From: Streptomyces sp. WMMB 322
Lineage (GTDB): Bacteria > Actinomycetota > Actinomycetes > Streptomycetales > Streptomycetaceae
Direction: 5' to 3'
Length of the DNA: 64,000 nt
Assembly (NCBI RefSeq): GCF_900090145.1
Contig: NZ_FMHI01000002.1
Span: forward strand, 124,001 to 188,000
Below, piece by piece: positions 17,632 through 25,929 of this stretch (position 1 is its first letter; every line of letters begins with the position of its first letter). The notes below the pieces were generated by a model. That model made no database searches and was not told the DNA's origin. It saw only the letters and a list, made by a program, of their open reading frames with translations. Position numbers and translations under genes: made by a program.

Positions 17632-18021
17632 TCAAGAAGGCTTGGCCGCGCAGTCGATGCAGCGCCTGGCCGTCGGCCGTGCGGCGAGCCGTGCCACCGG
17701 GATGGGACGGCCGCAGAGTTCGCAGAGCCAGTACTCACCGGTGCGCAGCCGCTCGGCGGCCGTGTCGAGCTCCGCCAGGTCCGCGCGCGCCTGCTTGAGC
17801 GCGTCCCGCAGCTGAGCACGTTCGAACGCGACCGTCGCCCCCTCGGGATCGTGCTCGTCGTCGATGTTGGCCTGCGCGGACGCTTCGACGACGCCCTCCC
17901 ACAGGCGCGTCAGCGAGGCCACCAGCCGCTCGTTCCCCGACCTGGCCTCGTCGATCCGCTCGGCCGCCTCCCGCCGCTGCTGCGGCGAGGGATCCTTGGC
18001 GTTCTCAGGACGTTTCTCCAC
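17632..18021 (-). CDS. TraR/DksA family zinc-finger protein
   Basis: 129 aa from a GTG at 18021. Coiled-coil N-terminal half (AERIDEARSGNERLVASLTR, then RAQLRDALKQARADLAELD), then the C4 zinc finger CELCGRPIPVARLAARP...CIDC at the C-terminus. The family binds RNA polymerase through its secondary channel, or serves as a general stress protein. The start is uncertain: no clear Shine-Dalgarno sequence lies before any candidate, but GTG 18021 gives the family's usual length. Confidence 0.85.
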   Translation of the reverse strand: MEKRPENAKDPSPQQRREAAERIDEARSGNERLVASLTRLWEGVVEASAQANIDDEHDPEGATVAFERAQLRDALKQARADLAELDTAAERLRTGEYWLCELCGRPIPVARLAARPTARRCIDCAAKPS

Positions 18022-18082
18022 ACGGGCAGAAGCAAATCCCTGCTGTGCGCTGTTCCTGCAGGCCACGGATTTGGCAGGTTCT

Positions 18083-18131
18083 TGGCACTTGGTGGCAGCC
18101 CGGGGGCACCTTGGTGGCAGTCCGGTGGCAC
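18083..18131. repeat. Imperfect GGCACTTGGTGGCAG repeats
   Basis: Three degenerate units of about 20 bp (GGCACTTGGTGGCAGCC, GGCACCTTGGTGGCAGTCC, GGTGGCACCC). Each can fold back through GGCAC/GTGCC-like arms. Confidence 0.6.
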
Positions 18132-18208
18132 CCTTCGTCCTGGGAGCAGCACCGTGGCTCGCTCCGGGGAGCGCCACCCCGGCCCCGGGAGCCCCGTGAC
18201 AGCCGGAA

Positions 18209-18245
18209 CGGCACTTTCGTGCCCGTCGGCACTTTCGTGCCCGCC
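18209..18245. repeat. 18-bp tandem hairpin repeat
   Basis: Two copies of GGCACTTTCGTGCCCGTC. Each unit is itself a hairpin (GGCAC-TTTC-GTGCC). Located upstream of the DksA-like gene. Confidence 0.8.
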
Positions 18246-18413
18246 GCCGGCACTTCGCAGTGAGGACAGCGGCGAGCCCCCTGAACATCCCGGGCCGGGC
18301 CCGCCCCGGCATGCCCACCGGAGAGCCCGCCCACGCACACCGAGGCCCACCGCACCTCGGGGGAAGGATGCGGTGGGCCCCGGGGGGAAGGGGACCGGTC
18401 GCCGCGCGGACTC

Positions 18414-18456
18414 GCGGTCCGCGCGGTACGCGCGGTCCGCGCGGTCCGCGCGGTAG
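18414..18456. repeat. 9-bp GCGCGGTCC tandem repeat
   Basis: Four to five units of GCGCGGTCC/GCGCGGTAC directly downstream of the sortase-substrate gene. Confidence 0.8.
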
Positions 18457-18475
18457 GGCCGGTCCCGTCTGCGTG

Positions 18476-19381
18476 TCAGCTGCTGCGGGCAGCGCTGCGG
18501 CGGCGGATCAGGTACATCCCGCCACCACCGGCGACGAGGAGCGCGCCGACGCCGGCAATGATCGGCGTGGCGGAGTTGCCTCCGGTCTCGGCGAGGCCGC
18601 CGTCGTCGTCGTCACCGGTCTGCGGGCCGGGGTCGTTGCCGCCGGCTCCGCCGCCGTCGCCCTTGGGCGTCTCGCAGGTGGCCTCGGAGAGCACGATCTC
18701 ACCGGCCGCCTTCACGATGTTGAGGTTGGCCGGGTTCACCTCGTACGACAGCTTCAGCGCCGTGGCGGCCCCCGACGCGGCCTCCGTCGTGGTCTCCTCC
18801 AGGGCGATGTCGACGGTTCCCACGCCGGGCACCTCGACCTTCTGGCTGCCGACGCCGTTGACCTCGACGGGCTTCCCGAGGACGGAGACGTTCTCCAGGT
18901 CGGCCTTGGCGGTGGGCTTCTCGCCCGCCTTGCACAGGGCGGTGGCGGTGAGAAGGTCGGCGCTCACCAGCGGCTTGGTCGGCAGGCCGGGCGCGAAGGC
19001 GCGGAGACCGGCGAGCTTGACGTTGCCCACGGACCGCTCGGTCCCGGCCTTGGCGCCGGAGTGGGCCACCTCGGCCTGGACCAGCTTCAGGGGCTGGCCC
19101 TTGTTGGCGCCGTTCACCTCGGCGGTCAGCAGCGTCTCGTCAGCGTCCTGCGGCGCACTGACGGAGTTGAGGGAGGCCCGGACCGGAACCTTGGCGGCGT
19201 TCACGACCGAGACGTTCAGGTCTGCGCGGGCCGCGACGGCGGTGGCCTTGCCGTTCTTGCCGGAGTGCCCGTCCGCGGGGGCGGCGTGAGCCGGGGCGGA
19301 GATCATCGCGCCACCGACGAGGGTTGCGGTACCCAGGAGTGCTGCCCGGCGTGCCCGCCGGCTCAAGACATGCGTGATCAA
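18476..19381 (-). CDS. LAETG-anchored surface protein (SCO1860-like)
   Basis: 301 aa. Signal peptide (basic SRRARRAALL, hydrophobic core, cleavage near PAHAAPA at about residue 34). A beta-rich extracellular body follows with Cys residues that could pair, then a Gly/Asp-rich linker (GGGAGGNDPGPQTGDDDDGG). The sorting signal is LAETGG (about 267-272), a hydrophobic span, and RRRSAARSS. This is a class E-type sortase substrate of Streptomyces, covalently attached to peptidoglycan; it matches the SCO1860 family from memory of the family. No sortase gene is nearby. Confidence 0.88.
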   Translation of the reverse strand: MITHVLSRRARRAALLGTATLVGGAMISAPAHAAPADGHSGKNGKATAVAARADLNVSVVNAAKVPVRASLNSVSAPQDADETLLTAEVNGANKGQPLKLVQAEVAHSGAKAGTERSVGNVKLAGLRAFAPGLPTKPLVSADLLTATALCKAGEKPTAKADLENVSVLGKPVEVNGVGSQKVEVPGVGTVDIALEETTTEAASGAATALKLSYEVNPANLNIVKAAGEIVLSEATCETPKGDGGGAGGNDPGPQTGDDDDGGLAETGGNSATPIIAGVGALLVAGGGGMYLIRRRSAARSS

Positions 19382-20069
19382 CTAGGGAAACCTTCCAGGG
19401 GACATGGAGCCGCCGAGGACGCTGAACTAAGGGGACAGCAGGGCCGGTCGGGGCTTGGTCCGGGGAACTATGCCGCCCCGGCGATCGCCGTGCAACTCCG
19501 GGTAACCCTATTTAGTGAAAGGCCGTCAGTAGTTTCGAAGCCCGCCCCGCCCTTCCATTTTCCCGACGCATACCGGTGCATCCCCCGCCGGTTTTCTTCT
19601 TCGTTCCTCCACCGGTCGCCCCGTGTCCCACCGGCCCCTGTTCGTCCTCGCGGGACGCGCCCCGGAGCCGCCGGCCCGGGCGTCCCCCCGTCGGCCGGCC
19701 CACCGTCATCGACGGCACGGCCGCCGACTTCTGCTCGAACACCCCCGTCCGGCGGCCGTGTTCCGTACCCGTTCGCCGATCGTTACCGTCCCGCGCTGCC
19801 ATGGCCACGATCCGCAGGCCTCCAGCTCTCGGAGCGGCGGCCGCCGCGCGCCGCCCGCGGCCTGACACCCGGAAGCATCCCGGTGGAGCCGCGGACCGGG
19901 TCGGCACGGGCGCCGGTCGCCACCCGGAGCCCCTCCGATTCCCGTTTCCTCATAGCAGCGTTGGACCCGGCGGAAACAGTTCTTGTCCGGTCGGGAGAAT
20001 GCCCGGCCGCATCCCCGCCCGCCTCGCTAATCTCAGGCGCACTGGAAGCCGTGCGTTGAGAGGTGGCCG
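19382..20069. other. Divergent intergenic region
   Basis: 688 bp between divergent genes. It probably carries both promoters. The least GC-rich stretch is 19498-19560 (GGTAACCCTATTTAGTG). No tRNA, riboswitch or repeat is recognised. Confidence 0.5.
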
Positions 20070-20708
20070 ATGAAGTCCAGCATGCTGACGGGACGGGCGA
20101 TCGGCACCGTCCTGATCGTGGTCGCACTCGTGGCGACGCTCGCCGCCCTGGTGATGCCCTCCAAATGGTTCGAGGGAAACCGTGCCACCGCGCTCGCCAG
20201 GGCCGGATGGCAGGACGACGGCAGGGGAACCTGGAAGTCGAAGTACGGGCCGCTGACGCCGATGGACCGTGACTTCATCCGCAAGGTCCGCTCCGCCGGT
20301 CTGTGGGAAGGACCTGCCGGCCGCTCCGCGCAGGAACGGGGAACCACGGAGTCGGTACGGATCGCAGGTGACCATCTCGTGGACGGGCATGAGGAGTTGG
20401 ACAAGCGCGCCATCGCGTGCAGCCGTGCGATGAACGTTTCGCTGCCGAACCAGCCGACGGGCTCGCAGCGCAAATACCTCAACGACATGGACACCTCCTC
20501 CGGCAAGGACTTCGACAAGATCTTCGTCGCCCATACCCGGAAGCAGCACGGTGTCGTCTTCGGCCTCGTGGGCCTCGTACGCGACCAGACCCGCAACTCG
20601 ATGGTGCGCTCGCTGGCCACCCGCGCCAACACCATCGTCCTCGACCACATCACGGTCCTGGAGGACACGGGCCTGGTGAAGTTCGAGGAACTGAACGACG
20701 TGAAGTGA
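20070..20708 (+). CDS. Single-span membrane protein of unknown function
   Basis: 212 aa. One N-terminal transmembrane helix (about residues 9-29), then a soluble, charged domain presumably outside the cell. I do not recognise a family. Strong start: GAGAGGTGG 6 nt before ATG. Features seen: WEGPAGRSAQERGTTESVRIAGDHLVDGHEELDKR and an amphipathic C-terminal part. Followed 51 bp later by a perfect 42-bp palindrome. Confidence 0.8.
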   Translation: MKSSMLTGRAIGTVLIVVALVATLAALVMPSKWFEGNRATALARAGWQDDGRGTWKSKYGPLTPMDRDFIRKVRSAGLWEGPAGRSAQERGTTESVRIAGDHLVDGHEELDKRAIACSRAMNVSLPNQPTGSQRKYLNDMDTSSGKDFDKIFVAHTRKQHGVVFGLVGLVRDQTRNSMVRSLATRANTIVLDHITVLEDTGLVKFEELNDVK

Positions 20709-20758
20709 CGGGCGCGTTGAAGCCGGCGTGATCGGCAGACTGCTCCGGAGGAACTGAT

Positions 20759-20800
20759 GTCCTGAGTGCGGGCCACCTGCAGGTGGCCCGCACTCAGGAC
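20759..20800. terminator. Perfect 42-bp palindrome
   Basis: Positions 20759-20779 (GTCCTGAGTGCGGGCCACCTG) are followed immediately by their exact reverse complement, with no loop and a PstI site at the centre. It begins 51 nt after the stop codon of the upstream gene, so it probably terminates transcription; as DNA it could extrude a cruciform. Confidence 0.85.
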
Positions 20801-20890
20801 TTGCCGCGGACTTGCGGCTTTCATGCCGTCGATGACCCGCCTCACTGATTCCGGGCTGACCCGCGGATCAGCGCCGCCCCCGTTGCTCAT
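20801..20890 (-). pseudogene. Truncated ORF start (unknown family)
   Basis: ATG at 20890 has an excellent SD (GGAGG, 5 nt upstream) and begins MSNGGGADPRVSPESVRR, a natural-looking N-terminus. After about 30 codons the frame runs into the 42-bp palindrome and then antisense to the upstream gene with no family similarity. Read as the surviving 5' end of a deleted gene. It might instead be a spurious start. Confidence 0.35.
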
Positions 20891-20935
20891 GTCCCCCTCC
20901 GCATCTGGCTGGTCGTCGCACGGTCACCCCGCGGA

Positions 20936-20990
20936 ACGCCGGCCCGCACTGCTCCTTCGGCCGCTTTGAAGCAGCAGTGCGGGGCCGGCG
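20936..20990. terminator. Long hairpin
   Basis: CGCCGGCCCGCACTGCT pairs with AGCAGTGCGGGGCCGGCG with one bulged base, around a loop of about 19 nt. Looks like a terminator, perhaps of the minus-strand gene 21362-21697. Confidence 0.65.
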
Positions 20991-21361
20991 CCCTCGCCGC
21001 TCGTCCGGCCCGCTCATGCATCGTCGGGCTCCCCCCACTCGGCCCGACTGTGCGACGAACGGCTCCGGCGAGGGCGACCCCCCGGTGCCGGCCACTGTGC
21101 TGGGCTTGATTGGGCGTAGCGCTGGGCGAGGCACTGGACAGCACACTGGTGCGGGCACGACTGAACCTGTTGTGCTCTCCAGGGCCTCGTGCCGGACGGG
21201 CCGCCGACGGCTCCTGCCCCGACGGGTCCCGGTCCCTGGCAGAAAGCAGAGGGCCGGGCAGAGGCAGTGTCCGCCGCTTCGGAATCCCGGGCGATCCTCG
21301 CCGAACTCGGTGTTTCCTGAGAGTTCGGGCCGGGACCGAGGACGCACGGAGGCCGGCACCG

Positions 21362-21697
21362 TCACCGCGAGCGGAAGGCGGGCCGGCTCCTGACCGCGGC
21401 GACGACGAACACCGCGAGGACGGTGAAGGCGAGCAGGTAGGCCAGCACACCGGACGCGGCGTCGAGCGCCCGGGTCAGGACGGTGTCGGAGTAGAAGTCC
21501 GGCACCTCGGTGAGGGCGGCTATGCCGAGCATGGCGCCACTGACGATCATGCAGGCCGTACACAGCACCAGCCGCAGGAGCGTTCTGCTGCTGCGGAAGA
21601 ACTCCAGCACGTACAGCAGCATCAGGAACCCCACGATGTAGAACAACCACGCGCCGACGATGAGAAGTTGACTCAACACGGGGGCCTCCGGCGTCAC
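21362..21697 (-). CDS. Small integral membrane protein
   Basis: 111 aa with three to four predicted spans: LLIVGAWLFYIVGFLMLLYVL (about 10-30), LVLCTACMIVSGAMLGIAAL (about 42-62) and VLAYLLAFTVLAVFVVAAV (about 84-103), and a basic tail RSRPAFRSR. Family not recognised. Start taken at 21697; the SD is weak. Confidence 0.7.
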   Translation of the reverse strand: MTPEAPVLSQLLIVGAWLFYIVGFLMLLYVLEFFRSSRTLLRLVLCTACMIVSGAMLGIAALTEVPDFYSDTVLTRALDAASGVLAYLLAFTVLAVFVVAAVRSRPAFRSR

Positions 21698-21973
21698 GTC
21701 TGGGGGGAGGGCCCATACGGTAGCGCTTCCGCCGCGTCAGCGACCCCGGAGGTGGCCGCTCATGTGCCCACGGGTGCGTGCCGGTGCGCACCTGCCGCTC
21801 CGCGGGCCGCACCCCCGCGGGCCCCGCCCCGCTGCGCCGGCACCAGGGCACCCGTCCAGTCCGAGGACCGGACCCTCCACCGAACCGGTGCGATGCCGTT
21901 CCCGGAACGCCCGTGCTCCGCGTCGTCCGCCCGGTCCCGGGGCAGGCCCGACGCGCGCCCGGATGCGTTGCCG

Positions 21974-22354
21974 TCAGCCGGTGCGGCGGGAGCGGGTGAG
22001 GGCGAGCCGGCCGAGGATCAGGCCGGTCAGCCCCAGCACCAGGGCCAGGGCGCCGGCGACGACTCCGTTCCCGGTGCCGGGACCGCCGTCGGCGACGGTC
22101 AGGTTCAGCGCGCCTCCGGCCAGAGCGATGGCCCCTGTCACCAGGGCCACCACGGCGCGCCTTCTCCCGCCGTCGCCGGTACGGCGGGCGGAACGGGCCA
22201 GCGCCAGCCCGCCGACGACGGCGCCGGCCAGCCCCAGCAACGCGACCGAGGTGGCCCAGAACCGCGCGGAGGTCAGGCCGTACACAGGGTCGGCGGCGGA
22301 CTGGACCGCGACGTATCCGGCTGCCCGTGCGGCGACCACGAATGAGACTGACAT
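21974..22354 (-). CDS. Small membrane protein, three spans
   Basis: 126 aa. ATG at 22354 has AGGAGG 6 nt upstream, which settles the start. Three hydrophobic segments (about 30-50, 66-87, 95-118), small-residue rich and separated by short basic loops, resembling DUF4190-type proteins of Streptomyces. Divergent from the sensor kinase gene; they may share a 257-bp promoter region. Function unknown. Confidence 0.75.
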   Translation of the reverse strand: MSVSFVVAARAAGYVAVQSAADPVYGLTSARFWATSVALLGLAGAVVGGLALARSARRTGDGGRRRAVVALVTGAIALAGGALNLTVADGGPGTGNGVVAGALALVLGLTGLILGRLALTRSRRTG

Positions 22355-22611
22355 GAGGTCCTCCTTCTCCTGCCGGCTTCTCCTGCTGCCATCTCCCGCT
22401 GCCTTCTCCTGCTGCGGCTGGACTTCGTCCGATCGTGTCCGTCCGGCCCACCGCCGGTCGTCCGGCGGACGCAGACACTTCGCGCTGCCGCCGGGGCGGT
22501 ATCCGCCTGCCGCCGGCACCGCAGGCGCCGCGCGGATACCGCGTCCGCAGTAGGCGGTTGCTCGTCCGCGAGGGGGACTCGCCCGCGGCGGCGCCCGGCT
22601 AGGGTGCGCAC

Positions 22612-23739
22612 ATGCCTGCGGGTGGGCCCGGTGTACGGGCCGGTGTCATCGACTGGGCGATCGCAGTCGGCGTGACTGTGGCGCTCCTGGTCACCGCGCT
22701 GTCCGTACGGCAGCCCGCCACGGGCGCCGATCTGCTCGGGTACGCGCTGCTGACGGTCGGCGGGCTGGCCCCGGCCGCGCGCCGGCGGGCTCCGGTCGTC
22801 GTCCTGGCCGTCACCGGGCTGTGCTCCGCGGGATACCAGGCGGCCGGTCTCGACGTGCCCGCCGTCGCATACCTGTTCGCTGTGTACGCGGCCGTACGGG
22901 CCGGACATCACGCCGCTGCGGTGGTGGCGAGCGTGGTCATGCTGGCCTTGCTCCCGCTCGCGGCCATGGTCTCGGGCCTGCACGACACGGGCGAGGCGTT
23001 CGCACAAGCCCGGGGCGCCCTTGAGCTGGCCTGGCTGATCGCGGCAGGCGCCGCGGGTGAGGCGCTGCGGCAGGCCGAGCGGCGGGCGGACGAGGCCGAG
23101 CGCACCCGCGAGGAGACCGCGCGGCGCCGCGCGGACGAGGAGCGGCTGCACATCGCCCGGGAGCTCCACGATTCGCTCACCCATCAGATCTCGGTCGTCA
23201 AGGTGCAGGCCGAAGTCGCCGTCCACGTGGCACGCAAGCGCGGTGAACAGGTGCCCGAGACCCTGCTGGCGATCCAGGAGGCCGGACGCGAGGCGAGCCG
23301 GGAGCTGCGCGCGACTCTGGAGGCGCTGCGCGACGACGGCACGGACCCGCCGCGCGGCCTCGGCGAGGTCCCGGAACTGGTGGAACGGGCAAGCAGGGCC
23401 GGCCTGGAGGCGACGCTGACGGTTGAGGGAGAGCGGCACCACGTGCCCGCCGCGGTGGGCCGGAGCGTCTACCGCATCGTTCAGGAGTCGCTGACCAACG
23501 TCGCCCGTCACGCGGACGCCGGCACGGCGTCGGTCCGTATCGAATGCCGCCCGGACGTCCTCGCGATACGCATCGACGACGACGGCAAGGCCACACCGGT
23601 GACCACGCCGACTCCCGGCGTCGGGCTGCTGGGCATGCGCGAACGCGTCACCGCCCTCGGCGGCCGGCTGCGTGCGGAACCGCGCGACGAGGGCGGCTTC
23701 ACCGTCCAGGCCGAACTCCCCCTGGACCGGACGTCGTGA
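22612..23739 (+). CDS. Two-component sensor histidine kinase (NarL/DesK type)
   Basis: 375 aa. Four to five N-terminal membrane spans (about 18-145), a short coiled coil, then the HisKA_3 dimerisation helix with IARELHDSLTHQ; His186 is the predicted phosphorylation site. C-terminal HATPase with PGVGLLGMRERV. The coil is rich in RRADE/RTREE. The stop codon overlaps the regulator's GTG (GTGA), so kinase and regulator are coupled. Signal unknown; a membrane-sensing design. Confidence 0.95.
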   Translation: MPAGGPGVRAGVIDWAIAVGVTVALLVTALSVRQPATGADLLGYALLTVGGLAPAARRRAPVVVLAVTGLCSAGYQAAGLDVPAVAYLFAVYAAVRAGHHAAAVVASVVMLALLPLAAMVSGLHDTGEAFAQARGALELAWLIAAGAAGEALRQAERRADEAERTREETARRRADEERLHIARELHDSLTHQISVVKVQAEVAVHVARKRGEQVPETLLAIQEAGREASRELRATLEALRDDGTDPPRGLGEVPELVERASRAGLEATLTVEGERHHVPAAVGRSVYRIVQESLTNVARHADAGTASVRIECRPDVLAIRIDDDGKATPVTTPTPGVGLLGMRERVTALGGRLRAEPRDEGGFTVQAELPLDRTS

Positions 23740-24398
23740 TCCGTGTCCTGCTGGTCGACGACCAGCCGCTCATCCGCAGCGGATTCCGTGCGCTTCTCGA
23801 TCTCGAGGACGACATCGAGGTGGTGGCCGAAGCCGCCGACGGCGGCGAAGGCCTGGAACTCGCCAGGGAACACGTGCCCGACGTCGCGCTCGTCGACATC
23901 CGGATGCCCGTCGTCGACGGCATCGAGGCGACCCGGCGCATCGCCGCAGACCCGGCTCTGGCCGCGGTGCACGTCGTCATCCTGACCAACTACGGCCTGG
24001 ACGAATACGTCTTCGACGCGCTGCGCTCCGGCGCTGCCGGATTCCTGGTGAAGGACATCGTGCCGAGGGACTTCCTGCACGCCGTACGCGTCGCCGCGCG
24101 CGGCGACGCCCTGCTCGCACCCTCGATCACGCGCAAGCTGATCAACCGGTACGTCAGCCGGCCGCTCCCCACCGGCACCGGGACGGGGCTGGAGGAGCTG
24201 ACCGGCCGCGAACGCGAGGCCGTCGCACTGGTCGCGCAGGGCCTGTCCAACGACGAGATCGCGGGGCGTCTGGTGATCAGCCCGCTGACCGCGAAAACCC
24301 ACATCAACCGGGCCATGACCAAGCTCCGGGCCCGCGACCGCGCCCAACTCGTCGTCCTCGCCTACGAATCCGGACTGGTGGCCCCGCGAAACCGCTGA
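23736..24398 (+). CDS. Two-component response regulator, LuxR/NarL family
   Basis: 220 aa. Receiver domain with acidic pair DD (LVDDQPLIRSGF), phospho-acceptor Asp55 (VALVDIRMPVVDG) and Lys in FLVKDIVPRD. LuxR helix-turn-helix at about 152-215 (LTGREREAVALVAQGLSNDE). Starts with GTG inside the kinase stop codon. Partner of the upstream kinase; targets unknown. Confidence 0.96.
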   Translation: MIRVLLVDDQPLIRSGFRALLDLEDDIEVVAEAADGGEGLELAREHVPDVALVDIRMPVVDGIEATRRIAADPALAAVHVVILTNYGLDEYVFDALRSGAAGFLVKDIVPRDFLHAVRVAARGDALLAPSITRKLINRYVSRPLPTGTGTGLEELTGREREAVALVAQGLSNDEIAGRLVISPLTAKTHINRAMTKLRARDRAQLVVLAYESGLVAPRNR

Positions 24399-24754
24399 CC
24401 GCGCACATCCTCTGACGGGCCCCGCAGCCGGTGTCGCAACGCCGAACCGCCGGCAGCGTGCCCGCGTCCTCATCCACAACCGTCACCCGCACGGGAGAGC
24501 GACCATGACGGACACGGACGTTGAACAGACCGGCGAACAGGCACATCCCCGAGCGACCTGGTGGGCGGCGCTCGGTGGGCGAGGAGAGTCAGGGCACGAA
24601 GCAGCCCCCTGCCCGCCCTGTGCCCCGGGCACCAGGAAGCCGCGGGGAAACCGCGGTGCCCGCCGGGCAGGCACCACGACAACGGGTCCGCCCAACTCGT
24701 GTGGGTGCTGGCCGTGTTGCCCGGGGCGTGCACTGCGCCTCCGACTCCTGGGCT
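24399..24754. other. Intergenic region with a possible broken ORF
   Basis: 356 bp. An ATG at 24505 follows GGGAGAG and opens a frame MTDTDVEQTGEQAHPRATWW that looks natural for about 25 residues. The sense then seems to move to another frame (SAQLVWVLAVLPG near 24690). This could be a decayed small membrane-protein gene; nothing firm. Confidence 0.35.
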
Positions 24755-25201
24755 TCAGAGCGCTGCTGTGCGGTCGAACTCAGTGATATTGAGCTTGATG
24801 CCCTTTGCGCTCTCAAGAGTTGTGGGGGTCTCTCCCTTGGTGGTCTGGCCGGGTTGCACATTCGTCGCCAATTCGGTGCTGTTCTCCAGCCGAGTTCCGT
24901 TGGCGTCGACTGCCTCCCAGTCCCACTCGTAGTCGGATTTCTCGCTGCTGTTGTTCTTGATCGTCCATGCGATCCAGATTTCAGGAACGCCGGCCTTCGA
25001 GCGGTCGTCGAGGCGGAAGCTGACGAGGTCCGCCCGTTCGCTCTTCTTCGGCTCCTTCTTCGACGGTGTCGGGGACGGCTCCGCGCTGGTGGTGTCTTCC
25101 GGTGCAGGGGGCCGGTCCTGGTCGTCGCCGCACGCCGTTCCCAGGGTCAGAGCCCCGATCGCCCCCAGAGTTGCGAGCCCCGATGTGATGGTCCGGTTCA
25201 T
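24755..25201 (-). CDS. Secreted lipoprotein of unknown function
   Basis: 148 aa. Signal peptide with lipobox GTAC at about residue 24, then a Pro/Thr/Ser-rich acidic linker and a beta-rich domain (FRLDDRSKAGVPEIWIAWTI, NNSSEKSDYEWDWEAVDANG) resembling the DUF4352/telokin-like beta-sandwich found on actinobacterial lipoproteins. AAGGAG lies 7 nt before ATG. Base composition is lower in GC than the neighbours. Confidence 0.85.
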   Translation of the reverse strand: MNRTITSGLATLGAIGALTLGTACGDDQDRPPAPEDTTSAEPSPTPSKKEPKKSERADLVSFRLDDRSKAGVPEIWIAWTIKNNSSEKSDYEWDWEAVDANGTRLENSTELATNVQPGQTTKGETPTTLESAKGIKLNITEFDRTAAL

Positions 25202-25369
25202 TGCCCGCTCCTTCCTCGCTCACTGATCGGAGCACACCTGCTCACAGAGTGCGACAACCGGTTACGTTCCGCGAGTCGATCAGTTACGTAACCCCTCAGC
25301 TACCACGGAAGGACGAACATCCTGAGCTCTCACGGGAGGACGGAGGTCGGCAATTCACGCGCAGTCACT

Positions 25370-25430
25370 ATCCCGGAATAATTGTCCGTTTTGTTACAAT
25401 TGCATTGCTCGGGATTTACGAATGCCGGAG
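25370..25430 (+). promoter_or_regulatory. AT-rich promoter region
   Basis: GGAATAATTGTCCGTTTTGTTACAATTGCATTG is far richer in AT than the surroundings. TTGTCC followed after 11-18 nt by TACAAT-like sequence gives a plausible promoter for the small membrane-protein gene downstream. The spacing is not canonical, so the exact elements are uncertain. Confidence 0.45.
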
Positions 25431-25436
25431 TGCAAA

Positions 25437-25793
25437 ATGGTTCGTCACCATGGACGTCATGCCGCACACTCCACGGCAACGGCCCCAGCCCCTCAGCCTC
25501 AATGGGGCCATGCGGTGCAGGTGGACAGTCGCGCCTCAGCACCTCGAACCGAAACGCCGGCCTCGCCGCCGAAGCGTAAGAAGCGCCGGGTCTTCCTCTG
25601 GACATTCCTGGTTGTCCAGCTTCTCTTTCTGATTTGGCTGATCTCCGCACTGGTCGTCGTCGGCGGAGCGCCGGATGCGGCTGCCGGAGCGGGCGCCACC
25701 ATCGGAGCTGGTCTCGTCGTTGCGTTCTGGGTGGCAGTGGACTTCATCTTGGCTGTCTCTTATTGGATCTACCGGGTGGCGAAGAGGGGCTGA
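25437..25793 (+). CDS. Small membrane protein with two spans
   Basis: 118 aa. Proline-rich cytoplasmic N-terminus ending in KRKKRRVF, then span 1 (LWTFLVVQLLFLIWLISALVV) and span 2 (GAGLVVAFWVAVDFILAVSYW), ending RVAKRG. This architecture is common in Streptomyces; function unknown. ATG at 25437 chosen for CCGGAG 7 nt upstream; an ATG 15 nt earlier is possible. Confidence 0.7.
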   Translation: MVRHHGRHAAHSTATAPAPQPQWGHAVQVDSRASAPRTETPASPPKRKKRRVFLWTFLVVQLLFLIWLISALVVVGGAPDAAAGAGATIGAGLVVAFWVAVDFILAVSYWIYRVAKRG

Positions 25794-25929
25794 CAGGACC
25801 CCGCTCGGCGTCCCTCAGCTGCAAGCCGGCCGTTCCGGTTCGCACGGCAGGTCGCTTCGGCTCCCCCGACGACACCCGGCTCCCCCCGGCGACACCCGGC
25901 GACGGCCCCGCCGCCGGGCGTCGTGCCCG

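Larger units (their letters stand above)
18022..18475. other. Repeat-rich intergenic region
   Basis: 454 bp between the DksA-like gene and the sortase substrate gene. Includes GGCACTTGGTGGCAG-type repeats (18083-18131), two 18-bp hairpin units (18209-18245) and GCGCGGTCC repeats (18414-18456). No gene is supported. Confidence 0.6.
20709..21361. other. Intergenic region with palindrome, hairpin and a broken ORF start
   Basis: 653 bp with a 42-bp palindrome (20759-20800), the well-initiated start of an ORF that runs nowhere (20801-20890, minus), and a long hairpin (20936-20990). From 20991 to 21361 no gene is supported. Confidence 0.6.

Noticed and set aside
19512..19907. Minus-strand frame upstream of the 20070-20708 gene
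   Set aside because: Arg/Gly-rich translation without a ribosome-binding site; the region behaves as a divergent promoter.
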